This document shows, one piece after another, positions 27,501 to 35,045 of a stretch of 64,000 nucleotides of DNA. The DNA is taken from positions 62,065 to 126,064 of the forward strand of contig NZ_JACICY010000004.1 of assembly GCF_014196055.1 (NCBI RefSeq). Reading direction: 5' to 3'. Source of the stretch: Novosphingobium hassiacum. GTDB lineage: Bacteria > Pseudomonadota > Alphaproteobacteria > Sphingomonadales > Sphingomonadaceae. The notes below the pieces were generated by a model that saw only the letters and a program-made list of their open reading frames with translations, had not been told where the DNA came from and did no database searches. Every line of letters starts with the position of its first letter. Position 1 is the first letter of the stretch. Position numbers and translations under genes: made by a program.

Positions 27501-29965
27501 GTCGCCGAAACGTTGGCGGTGCCACTCACCGTCAGGCTGCTGCCGCTCGTCCCGCTGATCCGCGCCGTCCCGCCGATGCCGCTGCCCGCAAGCGCGTCGC
27601 CGCTGACATTGCTGCCGGTTCCGTTCGCACTGACCAGAAGATTCGAGGACAACTGGATGACACCACCAGCAGACGACGTCACTTGCGCCAGACCACCCGT
27701 GCCTGCGCTGCCGTCATTTGGTGCCAGGTTCACGCCGCCAATGCCATTGGCCGACAGCGTCGTTCCCAGCGCCACGCTGAGCGTTCCGCCCGTCCTGGCC
27801 TCAAGCGTCGTTTCGCCTCCGATACCCGCTACCGATCCGGATGCCGTGACGCCGCCCGCCCCGATAGCCTGTGCCTGCAGCCCGTTGCCGAACTGAACGG
27901 TCGTGCCGTCGCTCGCGCCGACATAGACCCGTCCTCCGGTCGATGTGGCTCCCGCGCCGCTGCCCGCTGACGCACTGCTCCCGCTACCATTGGCAATCAG
28001 GCGGACGAGCCCGGATAGCGTGATTCCTCCGCCGCCGGTCGCGAACGACGATACGTTGATTGTCCCGCCCAGCGCAGTTCCGGTGCCAGTCTGACCGAAG
28101 CCGGTGGTCCCGCTGGCAAATGCGGTTACCGCAGCAAGCGATACGCTACCGCCCGCGCTGCTGTTGATGTTGATCGTGCCGCCAGTTGCCGAGGCTGCCG
28201 ACCCGGTCAGCGCCTGGCCAGACTCGCCATTTGCATTTATCGTCGTTGCGCCCCCGATGCTTACTGTGTTGGCACCAGCCGCACTGATCGTGGCGATACC
28301 ACCCGTGCCCGCACCACTTGCCGGAGTACAGGTCGAGCAGCCACTCCCTAACGCGCCCAGACCGTTGAGCGAAAAGGAGGCAGTGCCCGCAACCGCGACC
28401 GACGAACCCGACGTGCCCGATGCTGTAATGCTGCCATTTCCGCCCTTGGCAGAACCGCCCGTAGCATCTGTTGTCGCAATCGAACCGCCAAAACCCACAG
28501 ATGTCAGGTTGACGTTGCCAGCAATCGAGACTTGACCGCCATTGATCGCGTCGATCCGCAAGTCGCCGCCAGTTGCGCTGCCCGCCGTCGCTCCGGGTGT
28601 AATGGCATTGGCGCCCGATATGATCGAAACCAGACTTGCGTTGCCGCCGATCGTAATCGTTCCGCCCGCATTGGCGGTGATCGTGGCGCTCTGACCCGTG
28701 ACATTGGCGCCTTCGACCGCGCCGGTGAAGGTGTTTGCGATGTCGACGCTACCCGCGATGGACACCGCACCGCCGGCATTGGCGAACAGACTGGACGCCG
28801 CGCCATTGCCCGAAATCGAAACGTCGGATGCAAATTGCAGCCCCGTCGCCGAGACCGAGCCCAGGTTGACTCCGCCCGTCGCCCGCGCCTCGAAATTCGA
28901 AGTGATGTTTGCATCTGTGCCGACAACGGAAACAATCCCGCTGCCCCCGCCAGCCGATGGAGCGACGTCTGCGTCACCCCCGGTGACATTCTGGCCTGCG
29001 GACAGGACGATCTTGTTGCCTACCACGTTTGCCGCACCGGCAATGTCGAATCCGAGCGTGCTGCCACTGCCGATCGCCATGGTGATCGCGTCGTTCTTGG
29101 GCACGGCGACCATATATATGCGATGGCTGTTGCCGAGCGCAGCATTCGCCGCCGGGCCGGTGATCGCCCCGGAGTTGGACAGGACCGTGCCGGTCGCGCT
29201 CGTGCCGGAATCCACCGCGATGTCGAACAATCCCCCGGTCGCGAACCGGATCGTCGCGGCGTCGGCGGCTACGAGGGCTGCCGAGCCATTCACCGAGACC
29301 GTGCCACCGTTGACCACGCTCGGCGCGATCATCGCGATATAAGAGCCGTCCACCGAGGCGGTGATCTGCGCGCCGGGCTGGATCGCAATCTGCGCGCCCG
29401 CGACCGAAGCCTGCTGGAAGACATAGGACGCGCCGCTGTTGAACGTGCCGCCCGCGGTGAACGCCAGGTCCGATGTAGTCAGCACCAGATTGCCGACGTT
29501 GAACACCGCGTTCGACCCGACCAGAATGCCGCCGGGGCTGTAGAAGAACACCGTCCCACCCGGAGTCGAGCCACCCGCAGCATTCTGTATCTGCGATATG
29601 ACAGTGCCGTTGAACTGGATCGGCCGGGTCGAGCCACTCGGCACGATCCGATTGAGCACCACGAAGTTGGTGTTGACCGCAGGATTGTTGGTAAACGTCG
29701 CGGTCGTACCCGCGCTCTGAAAGTCGATCGGGCCACCAGTCGCGGCCGTATCGTTCGGCGTCCAGTTGATCACCGCGCTTGGCGACGAAACCGTGACCGT
29801 CGTCGTGCCGGTGCCCGTGCCGACTGTGACCGAGCCGAACGTCGCCGCGACCGAGCCGTTGAACGACTGCGCCCGCGCAACCGGCGCATGCGCGGCCATC
29901 GCGGTTGCCAAGGCAAGGCCCGATGCAGAGAACAGCTTGCGGGTCATCGATGGGATAGGGCGCAT
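21584..29965 (-). CDS. Giant filamentous haemagglutinin-like TPS exoprotein (TpsA)
   Basis: About 2,793 residues from ATG 29963-29965. GGAGG lies about 8 nt upstream, and the ATG overlaps the transporter stop by one base (TGATG). The signal peptide ends near HAPVARAQ. The TPS secretion domain follows (residues about 35-200), with VVLNRIVPSG, GGTVFFYSPGGILVG and VFNVGNLVLTTSDL. The body is a very long Gly/Ser/Thr/Ala-rich beta-helix with degenerate repeats of the form GxGGxAxVx...GTGG. Near the C-terminus there is a Cys-x6-Cys pair (GCAISASTC), then an acidic, Pro/Glu/Ala-rich tail of about 100 residues. The likely role is a surface adhesin or a secreted scaffold. Long plus-strand open frames opposite it are shadows. 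Confidence 0.93.
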   Translation of the reverse strand: MRPIPSMTRKLFSASGLALATAMAAHAPVARAQSFNGSVAATFGSVTVGTGTGTTTVTVSSPSAVINWTPNDTAATGGPIDFQSAGTTATFTNNPAVNTNFVVLNRIVPSGSTRPIQFNGTVISQIQNAAGGSTPGGTVFFYSPGGILVGSNAVFNVGNLVLTTSDLAFTAGGTFNSGASYVFQQASVAGAQIAIQPGAQITASVDGSYIAMIAPSVVNGGTVSVNGSAALVAADAATIRFATGGLFDIAVDSGTSATGTVLSNSGAITGPAANAALGNSHRIYMVAVPKNDAITMAIGSGSTLGFDIAGAANVVGNKIVLSAGQNVTGGDADVAPSAGGGSGIVSVVGTDANITSNFEARATGGVNLGSVSATGLQFASDVSISGNGAASSLFANAGGAVSIAGSVDIANTFTGAVEGANVTGQSATITANAGGTITIGGNASLVSIISGANAITPGATAGSATGGDLRIDAINGGQVSIAGNVNLTSVGFGGSIATTDATGGSAKGGNGSITASGTSGSSVAVAGTASFSLNGLGALGSGCSTCTPASGAGTGGIATISAAGANTVSIGGATTINANGESGQALTGSAASATGGTININSSAGGSVSLAAVTAFASGTTGFGQTGTGTALGGTINVSSFATGGGGITLSGLVRLIANGSGSSASAGSGAGATSTGGRVYVGASDGTTVQFGNGLQAQAIGAGGVTASGSVAGIGGETTLEARTGGTLSVALGTTLSANGIGGVNLAPNDGSAGTGGLAQVTSSAGGVIQLSSNLLVSANGTGSNVSGDALAGSGIGGTARISGTSGSSLTVSGTANVSATGTGGTGSSGTLYEGGSGTGGQASVELGGATAGFSSTLTVDASGIGGVGRTTSGVGTGGNATINLFDSTLNATGAVYLGAIGAGGNTALTGTGGNGQGGTARVALANSSANLLNTLTLEATGNGGFGAGALTSAASGKGGLATATVNAGMLAVSNAIQLLADGTGGRGVVFGDGGVGTGGTINLFANGDSRGNSLISAPNYLLSANGLGGGGFGSGQQTQLTSSAPGSAGGNAQGGVVSVSAAADGGTISGSALNVRASALGGLGGNGFSDTSQLNRGGNGGIGGSAQGGQVNFDSFKGNGTGSGAVNIGDVTVDVSGTGERGGDAGFGPTRGDSGSGGSGTGGSVNIALDRGGSRITANNISLLAQGTGGITGDCTFGCAATGGTAVGGSINIGSGGTTTGNQLTAITQLRLNAGANGGISVGQAGGSATGGSATLMTNTGLAVQAGFVALEAGAVGGGAYGASPAGSGQGGFAQLIASGNGTVNITDRLFLGTSGTGADAYGTVNTGGTGIGGLSLVLSNGGAITVASDVVVDSGGFGGFGDQDAPSGTGGDGIGGESSFRVGGNVQPGNGGSITVGGTTFVFSDGTGGDGFVAGAGTGGVADIYARQGTITLGQVNAFASGSGGFGTLGGSGGAATGGGVGIQTANAVQGPSQISFTQAITDASAFGGDGSDGRAAGAPGGLGGAAQGGSVVVAGSAGNGNLQAGSVTAFADARGGDGGFASGASGGDGGLGSAGSIQIGTISSSDTGTVNTGSATYGSILASASAFGGAGGNTDTVNPNATGGNGGLASGGGTSLLVRGAPVTITGAASFQASATGGAGGSGPVAGLGGNASIGSSDPLQVAGAYALVTNRFNQPTQRGTLIATDLQFASVATGGAGSTAGTSTTLGNAGGLRAISSNISAGNVTFVVQADAQATGALPNAIALTDSTATFGGAFSFVSTSDLSLTLDQSNLTAAQIGITASNWVLDPVAPTTVGTLQGTNTLSLSSGLDLVAYASIVSNGSLSLAAFGKIDLGSLTAASFVDVMAGSSLTLDDITAGDSIDLSALGLITTGNLNSATSITIETTGGIGTGNLTAGSGTPSASGSGVIGLRSGGNVTTGTITASSDLGIAADGTITIGQATSYDMLLLGGGNIASGGLSAFTRLLIADASMAALGQTPSGFDKELVFAATPVTSTAGSIALSGPVSATSFRAATQSTFTSGAITVSPSSTGSGMLGIDASGAIVSGNLFAAKDITLNSLASLQSGSVTSQTGAATLTAPSINVGAVQAGTSVAISGQNLTSGAVNAQNAISITASNQMTIQSATSANGAIQIASGDILNIGTVTGTRTVSLIAGSTAASGGLVAGQGRIAAGSVQGAGLVQIAAGGQVGTSNVRSTGDNVKIASFGSTVTTGAITAARDVLVSGAQGLTVGANINARDVILLSGGNVSTAGILSGLVLSQSPTSPTGFAVTNAIGRVLIANSSLASGTLLLSTASDFSALFVAPVSLLGSVNVTGQVVAGQFRSYSQGNMTGAAIAAFNSIEVESGGLITAGQRWGSPTIELVSADIQIVDNGALTNPNGQQILSGLRTSATGEIDLISISGRPALIGDGLNGTGYSLSAAEIGLISTHELFIGAVDVATNPIDMFIGNLALTAGGTNGSTTIGDATGAIHFVTGNRETELPGGAIRVVGNVAGSGLAQSNVVEFNTGRFEIDAATGSVALTQSGTTLGGTVEIHASNIHVANAGILDKLAADPFYAGHIAELNAPAAVQRPDGVLRALGLDLYPTGTLYVQNTGTILDPAGFFADIDLATINTTANTAPASISIIVNGKWQTPTGVVSGFAARDLVVSASDVLSFFTPDSTINGCAISASTCVPEMTVDPVPAISSQIQIISNDALGNTPTFTAEPESSASPAASEQQDKPAEEAQTPEEAASEADDAASPIAPPPQIIDSTPLEPQQQVEQPVAGSGNPSLIGSVVNENSAEGDAQ

Positions 29966-31731
29966 CAGAAAGTCCTCCACGGCAGGAGACGCGTGGTCAG
30001 GGTCACCAGAAAACGGGGATCGGAACGGCGCGTTTGCAGCCCGACCTTTTCAAGCGGCACGGCAAGAGTAGCCTCGAGCCGGAACCGCGCACCAACTTCG
30101 CCGCGGAAGCCGCCGCCAGCCGATGTCAGCCGCTGCGATCCGGGCACTCCCTTGTTCCACACCCAGGCGGCATCGAAATAGACGAAAGGCTGCACGCGGA
30201 TGTCGCGGCTTTGCGCCACGGGAAGCCGTGGTCCGCGCAGTTCGGCCATCGTGCCGACCGCGCTGTCGCCGATCAGGTCACCGGGATCGTAGCCGCGCCC
30301 GACGGTGAAGTTGCCGGCCGAAAATTCCTCGAAGCTCAGCAGCGGCTTGAACGCATACTGAGCGCGCGGCGCGAGCAGGAAGGAGACCTTGCCGAGCGAG
30401 CGCTCGTACTCGCCCTGCCACCGCACCACGGTCGCGGTCGGCGATCCGTCGAAACGGCTCGTCGGCACGAGTGCCGCACACCCGGGACCGGTGCAGCCAC
30501 GGGTCGCATCGAGGATCGCCAGACCCTGCCGCAATTCGAGCGAACTGGCGTAGCGCCACGCCGGACGCGCGCGCGAAACGTCGACACCGTCCATATCCAG
30601 CCGCGCCCACGCCACGCGCACCTTGTCGCGCGTCAACGGACCGATCAGATCGACGTCCTGATTAACGAGATCGAACCCGCCAGCAAGCCAGACGTTCTGT
30701 GCCTGCGCACGTTTGATTGGATAGCGCGCGCTGAGGCTGGCATAAAGCGTGCGCGCATCGATGCTGACGCCCGCGGGCAGCCCAGCTACATCCGGTTTGG
30801 TCCACGCATACGTCAATTGTCCGCCAACGATCAGCCCGTTGCCACCGGGCCGGAATTCGTGCGCACCTTGGACCAGATGCTGTTCGCTGAAATCGGACGT
30901 TGCGTAATAAGCCAGCGTGGTCACGTCGCCCATGCCGGTCAGTCCAAACGCCTGTGCACGGATCTGACCGCCGAAACGCCCGGTCGCCTCCGACGAAAGG
31001 TTCTGCAGGGTCAGGTCGACCGCATAAGCCTCGCGCAGGACGCTGACTTCGCCGATCAGGTCGCCGGGGCCGGTGCCGGCGGGACGCAACGTCAACTGGA
31101 CATTGTAGCCCGGAAGATCGCGCGCCAGCAGCAGGTAGCGTTCGGCGCGATTGACGTTGAACACCTCGTCACCCGAAAGCGCGCCAAGATACTGTTCGAG
31201 CTTGCGTTCTGCGCCACGAGTCTCACCCCGCGCGCGCACCGCCGTGATCCGCGCATAGATCACCTCCATGCGCACTTCGCCGTTCTCGATCTGCTGGGTC
31301 GGCACCTGTACTGCAGCAAGATTGCCTTTGTTGCGAAGCATCGTGCCGGCCGCGTCGCGAATTTCGCACAGCACCGCTATGGGCTGCGGAATGCCGGCAA
31401 ACGGCTGCCATGTGCCCGCAAGTTCAGCAGCGTCGACCTCTTTGAGGCCCGCAAACGTGACCTTGCCGAGCGTGACCTTGATATCGGCATATTGGGGGTC
31501 GGCCAGCGGGCAAGGTGAACGCTCAATCCCGCCATCGACAGACAGTCGCGGGTTTGCCGCCGTGCTGGGACTGGTTACACCGCGAATGTCATCGCGGGTC
31601 GGAACAGACGGATTTGCTATCGGGGGAGTGGTCTGCGCGACGGCGTGCTGGGAAAAAACCGAAAGCGACGCACCAACAAGCCAAGCAGCAGGACGCAGCA
31701 AGGTAAATCTTTGAAAAGCCCCAAAATTCAT
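29965..31731 (-). CDS. ShlB/FhaC/HecB-type two-partner secretion transporter (TpsB)
   Basis: 588 residues from ATG 29 bases inside the open frame's upstream edge region (31729-31731). The signal peptide ends near SQHAVAQ. Two POTRA modules follow at about 80-240 (VTLGKVTFAGLKEVDAAEL and ERKLEQYLGALSGDEVFNV). A 16-strand-type barrel comes next, containing the conserved extracellular-loop motif VGRGYDPGDLIGDSA, and the final residue is phenylalanine (LLPWRTF). Omp85-superfamily transporters of this type thread the TpsA partner across the outer membrane. It is the first gene of the three-gene unit, and its stop overlaps the exoprotein start. Confidence 0.93.
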   Translation of the reverse strand: MNFGAFQRFTLLRPAAWLVGASLSVFSQHAVAQTTPPIANPSVPTRDDIRGVTSPSTAANPRLSVDGGIERSPCPLADPQYADIKVTLGKVTFAGLKEVDAAELAGTWQPFAGIPQPIAVLCEIRDAAGTMLRNKGNLAAVQVPTQQIENGEVRMEVIYARITAVRARGETRGAERKLEQYLGALSGDEVFNVNRAERYLLLARDLPGYNVQLTLRPAGTGPGDLIGEVSVLREAYAVDLTLQNLSSEATGRFGGQIRAQAFGLTGMGDVTTLAYYATSDFSEQHLVQGAHEFRPGGNGLIVGGQLTYAWTKPDVAGLPAGVSIDARTLYASLSARYPIKRAQAQNVWLAGGFDLVNQDVDLIGPLTRDKVRVAWARLDMDGVDVSRARPAWRYASSLELRQGLAILDATRGCTGPGCAALVPTSRFDGSPTATVVRWQGEYERSLGKVSFLLAPRAQYAFKPLLSFEEFSAGNFTVGRGYDPGDLIGDSAVGTMAELRGPRLPVAQSRDIRVQPFVYFDAAWVWNKGVPGSQRLTSAGGGFRGEVGARFRLEATLAVPLEKVGLQTRRSDPRFLVTLTTRLLPWRTF

Positions 31732-31985
31732 GCGTCCGCCCCTGCCCGGTAAAGCTAAGTCGCGGCCCGTTTTCTTTATTGTTACATCACCGTTAGCCGG
31801 GGCGAATTGATTGCGCAAACTTTCCACACCAAAAAGATGACTAACTTTTTATCGTTGGTTGGCGTTTCATGCGCGAATGCCGGTGGGTGCACAAAGTTCT
31901 GTAATGCGGTCGATGCGCGGTTGCAGAAATGCAACCGCGCTGCCATTTGCGCTGGCCGCCGCTGGCTGAACAAGGAGTTGTGCCG

Positions 31986-33308
31986 ATGTCGGCAAATGCG
32001 GCGTTGCCGCGATCGACCGGGATAGATTTCGGCACGACCAATTCGGTTGTCGCACAAGCGCTTGCGGTCGATAGCGCAGACCTCTTGGAATTCGCCGGGC
32101 CTGCGGGGATGACCAGCATCTTCCGATCGGCGCTGTGCTTCTGGCAGGATGACGCGATACGCGGCGGGCTCGCGCACGAGGCCGGACCGTGGGCCATCGC
32201 CGAATTCCTCGATTTCCCCGAAGGTTCGCGATTTCTCCAGTCGTTCAAGTCGATGGCGGCCAACTCTCTGTTCGAGCATGCAAGTCTGTTCGACAAGCGG
32301 CTGCGCTTCGAGGAGCTTGGGCGAGTGTTCCTGCAGCATCTCGTTACGCATGGCGGATCGAGCCTTGCCAACCTGCCCGATCGCATCGTCGTCGGCCGAC
32401 CTGTGCGCTATGTCGGCGCGCGGCCCGATCCGGCGCTGGCGAGGGCCCGCTACGACGCGATGTTCGGCTTGCTCGGCCGCCCGGTCCATTATGTCTACGA
32501 ACCACTCGGCGCAGCCTACAGCTTCGCCTCGCGGGTCAGCGAGCCTGCAACGCTGCTGGTGGCAGACTTCGGCGGCGGGACCAGCGACTTCTCCGTCGTG
32601 CGGATCGAAGCGCCGGGCGCTCCACAGCGTTGCATACCGCTCGGGTCCGCCGGTATCGGGATCGCTGGCGACCGCTTCGATTTCCGCATCATGGACAATC
32701 TCGTGCTCCCGCTGCTCGGCAAGGGCGGGACCTACCGCTCGTTCGACAAGGTCCTCGAAATCCCGGCAGGGCACTTCAGCGATTTCGGCGATTGGTCGCG
32801 CCTCGCGATGATGCGCAACCGGCGGACACTGGAAGAGCTGGCCAAGCTCAAGCGCTCAGCCAGCGACCCTGATGCGATCGGCCGGATGATCGCGGTGGTC
32901 GAGCGCGAGCTGGGCTATGCGCTATATGAGGCGGTCGGGGCGCTGAAACGCACGCTTTCGCAAGCCGAACACGGCACGCTGCAGTTCGCCAGTGAAGACC
33001 TGACGATCTCGGCGGATGTTTCGCGTGCGCAGTTCGAACGCTGGATTGCGCCCGACCTTGCAAGCATCGCCGCTACGGTCGACAGCGCGCTGCACAGCGC
33101 GGGGCTGGAACCTGCACAGATCGACCACGTTTTTCTTACCGGTGGTTCATCGCTGATCCCGGCGGTTCGCCGCATGTTCGAACAGCGCTTCGGCAACGAA
33201 CGGATCGCCGACGGCGGCGAACTGACGTCGATTGCGCACGGCCTCGCCCTGATCGGGCAGGCCCCCGATATTGAGGCGTGGACCGCGCCTGTGGAGATGA
33301 CGGCATGA
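31986..33308 (+). CDS. Hsp70 family protein (YegD-like)
   Basis: 440 residues. The actin-like ATPase fold is clear: phosphate loop 1 GIDFGTTNSVV near residue 11, LLVADFGGGTSDFSVVRIE near 195, and the adenosine motif DHVFLTGGSSLIPAVRRMF near 385. It lacks the long DnaK substrate-binding domain and lid, like E. coli YegD. The start at ATG 31986 has AAGGAG upstream; the open frame begins earlier. The stop overlaps the next gene (ATGA). A chaperone role is presumed from the family, but clients are unknown. Confidence 0.9.
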   Translation: MSANAALPRSTGIDFGTTNSVVAQALAVDSADLLEFAGPAGMTSIFRSALCFWQDDAIRGGLAHEAGPWAIAEFLDFPEGSRFLQSFKSMAANSLFEHASLFDKRLRFEELGRVFLQHLVTHGGSSLANLPDRIVVGRPVRYVGARPDPALARARYDAMFGLLGRPVHYVYEPLGAAYSFASRVSEPATLLVADFGGGTSDFSVVRIEAPGAPQRCIPLGSAGIGIAGDRFDFRIMDNLVLPLLGKGGTYRSFDKVLEIPAGHFSDFGDWSRLAMMRNRRTLEELAKLKRSASDPDAIGRMIAVVERELGYALYEAVGALKRTLSQAEHGTLQFASEDLTISADVSRAQFERWIAPDLASIAATVDSALHSAGLEPAQIDHVFLTGGSSLIPAVRRMFEQRFGNERIADGGELTSIAHGLALIGQAPDIEAWTAPVEMTA

Positions 33309-33763
33309 GCGTTGCATTCCGTCGCGAAGGTGACGACGAACATCTCGAACCCAAGTTTGAACTGCCGATCCCGCCCGGCCCGAACCTGGTCACGCCCCGC
33401 GGACTCGCGCTGATCGAAGCCAGGGTCGCGGAGATCAATGAACAAATCGCCGCGCTGACCGATGAAGAGCAGATCAAGAAGACACGTCGCGAACTGCGTT
33501 ACTGGAGCACGCGCCAGTCCACCGCGCGGCTGATGGACGCGCCCGATGCCGATACCGTCGCGTTCGGCTGCACGGTGACTTTCATCCTCAATGGCACCAC
33601 CCGCTCCATCACGATTGTCGGCGATGACGAGGCCGATCCGGCTGCCGGTCTGCTATCATTCACCGCCCCGCTCGCCCGCGCGCTGATGGATGCCGAAGTG
33701 GGCGAGAAGGTCGATTTCGGTGGAAAATCCGATGCAATCGAGGTCATCGCTATCGTCGGCTAA
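33305..33763 (+). CDS. GreA/GreB family elongation factor-like protein
   Basis: 152 residues. The C-terminal half matches the FKBP-like Gre domain (VAFGCTVTFILNGTTRSITIVGDDEADP, then LLSFTAPLARALMDAEVGEKV), the RNA-polymerase-binding part of Gre, Rnk and TraN-like factors. The N-terminal coiled coil is present (PRGLALIEARVAEINEQIAA) but altered: the usual tip NAEY motif is replaced by an RELRYWSTRQS region, so RNA-cleavage stimulation is uncertain. It is coupled to the Hsp70 gene by a 4-bp ATGA overlap and converges on the Tad genes. Confidence 0.85.
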   Translation: MSVAFRREGDDEHLEPKFELPIPPGPNLVTPRGLALIEARVAEINEQIAALTDEEQIKKTRRELRYWSTRQSTARLMDAPDADTVAFGCTVTFILNGTTRSITIVGDDEADPAAGLLSFTAPLARALMDAEVGEKVDFGGKSDAIEVIAIVG

Positions 33764-33771
33764 TTGGCCGA

Positions 33772-34443
33772 TCAACAGGTGTAAGTTGGGCCTGTCGTTC
33801 CGGTGATTCCCGGCGTCAGGTTGCGCTCGTCACGCACAAGGAACGCGCCTTCCTTGCGGAGCACGCGATTGGACACGAACAAGTCGCCGAGCAACCCGGT
33901 GTATGAGTAATAGACCTCGACGAACATCACCGCACCGCTCGTACTGGTCGCGGTCACCTTGGTCGCTCCGCTGCCCATACCGGTAATCACCGCCCCGTTC
34001 AGGCCGTTGCGCGTGCTGTCGTTGCCATAAGCGGATTGGCGGGCGAGTGAGCCATAGCACCGCTGCCAGTGAATGTACTGCTTGCCCGTGGTCGCATCAC
34101 GCTCGAGGCTGGAGAGGATCACGCGTCCCTTGGTCCCAAGGTCGATCGGATCGCCCTGCTCTTGCGCGCCCATCATGATCTCGGCGATGTCATTGCGGGT
34201 GACCGTCGGCGTAACCGCACTGTTATCGGTCTGGCCAAGCCGCGAGGCATTGTCTGCCAGCGAGAGCGCAATCTCGCTCAATTTCATGTCCACGGTGTTG
34301 AGATAGGCAAGCTCGATCCCGTAAAGGCTCATCGAAAGGATCACCGGCATCGCCACTGCAAATTCGACGAGCGTCACGCCCGATGTGGAGCGAGCAATCG
34401 CACTGCACAGGTTGTAGCCCCTGAGTGCCGCTTTTCTCAACAT
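33772..34443 (-). CDS. TadE/TadG-type pseudopilin-like protein
   Basis: 223 residues from ATG 34441-34443 (MLRKAALRG). The N-terminal hydrophobic helix has the TadE signature SGVTLVEFAVAMPVILSMSL, with the conserved acidic residue used in pseudopilin processing or assembly. The rest is a periplasmic beta-rich domain ending in cysteine. These minor pseudopilins work with the Tad (Flp) type IVc pilus. It overlaps the preceding TadE-like gene by 7 bp. The longer upstream frame is a shadow of that gene. Confidence 0.85.
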   Translation of the reverse strand: MLRKAALRGYNLCSAIARSTSGVTLVEFAVAMPVILSMSLYGIELAYLNTVDMKLSEIALSLADNASRLGQTDNSAVTPTVTRNDIAEIMMGAQEQGDPIDLGTKGRVILSSLERDATTGKQYIHWQRCYGSLARQSAYGNDSTRNGLNGAVITGMGSGATKVTATSTSGAVMFVEVYYSYTGLLGDLFVSNRVLRKEGAFLVRDERNLTPGITGTTGPTYTC

Positions 34444-35045
34444 GTTCCACTCGCTGATCCGCGCCCTTCCTGCAGCGCGAAAGGTTGGTTGCGATGGACG
34501 GTGGTCGATGAAATCTCGCGCGTGTTCCAGTTGAGCGGGACCAGCGGAATTGCGAAAACCGGATCGTACCGGACCGTCACCTTGTAGACGACGACGTCGT
34601 TCGCGCCGCCGTTGCCGGATTCGCCGATTTCGCTGTCCCACGAACCATTGCCGTTTTCATCGACATAAGTTTCTCCGGTGGAGCAGTTTCCGTCATTGTT
34701 GGCGTCGTTCCAGCGTTCAGGGCGACCGACGTCGGAAAACGCATAGTAGCTTTCGCGCGTCGAGCTTACGATTGCGCCCGGCAAGACTTCTCCGATCACG
34801 TCCCTGACCTTGCCGTCGGCGATCGACGTATCGCCTGTTTCCAGCGTGGAATCGCGTGCCGCCTTCTCTACCGCGCCATCGAGCACGCCGATGCCGTAAA
34901 CCATTTGCCCCACATCGAGGCAGCCGATGATGACCAGCATGAAAATCGGCATGACGAACGCGAACTCGACAATCGTAGAGCCCTCGCGATCCGCAAGCGT
35001 CGCACGGGCAGGCAGTCTGAAAGATCGAGGCTGCTCACGCGTCAC
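34437..35045 (-). CDS. TadE/TadG-type pseudopilin-like protein
   Basis: 202 residues with the TadE helix REGSTIVEFAFVMPIFMLVI at about 20-40, then a periplasmic domain. Residues about 110-140 hold an Asp/Asn/Gly-rich segment (NDANNDGNC, then DENGNGSWDSE) that resembles a calcium-binding loop. It ends in cysteine like its neighbour. Overlaps of 4 bp with the upstream vWA gene and 7 bp with the downstream TadE gene make this a tight trio. Confidence 0.85.
   Translation of the reverse strand: MTREQPRSFRLPARATLADREGSTIVEFAFVMPIFMLVIIGCLDVGQMVYGIGVLDGAVEKAARDSTLETGDTSIADGKVRDVIGEVLPGAIVSSTRESYYAFSDVGRPERWNDANNDGNCSTGETYVDENGNGSWDSEIGESGNGGANDVVVYKVTVRYDPVFAIPLVPLNWNTREISSTTVHRNQPFALQEGRGSASGTC

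Noticed and set aside
23800..28600. CRISPR-like or direct DNA repeats in the exoprotein region
   Set aside because: The repetition is at protein level, degenerate in DNA and in frame throughout; no uniform spacers exist.
28532..30181. Plus-strand open frame of 549 codons opposite the exoprotein
   Set aside because: It mirrors the repetitive minus-strand coding sequence and is Arg/Asp-rich without any recognisable fold.
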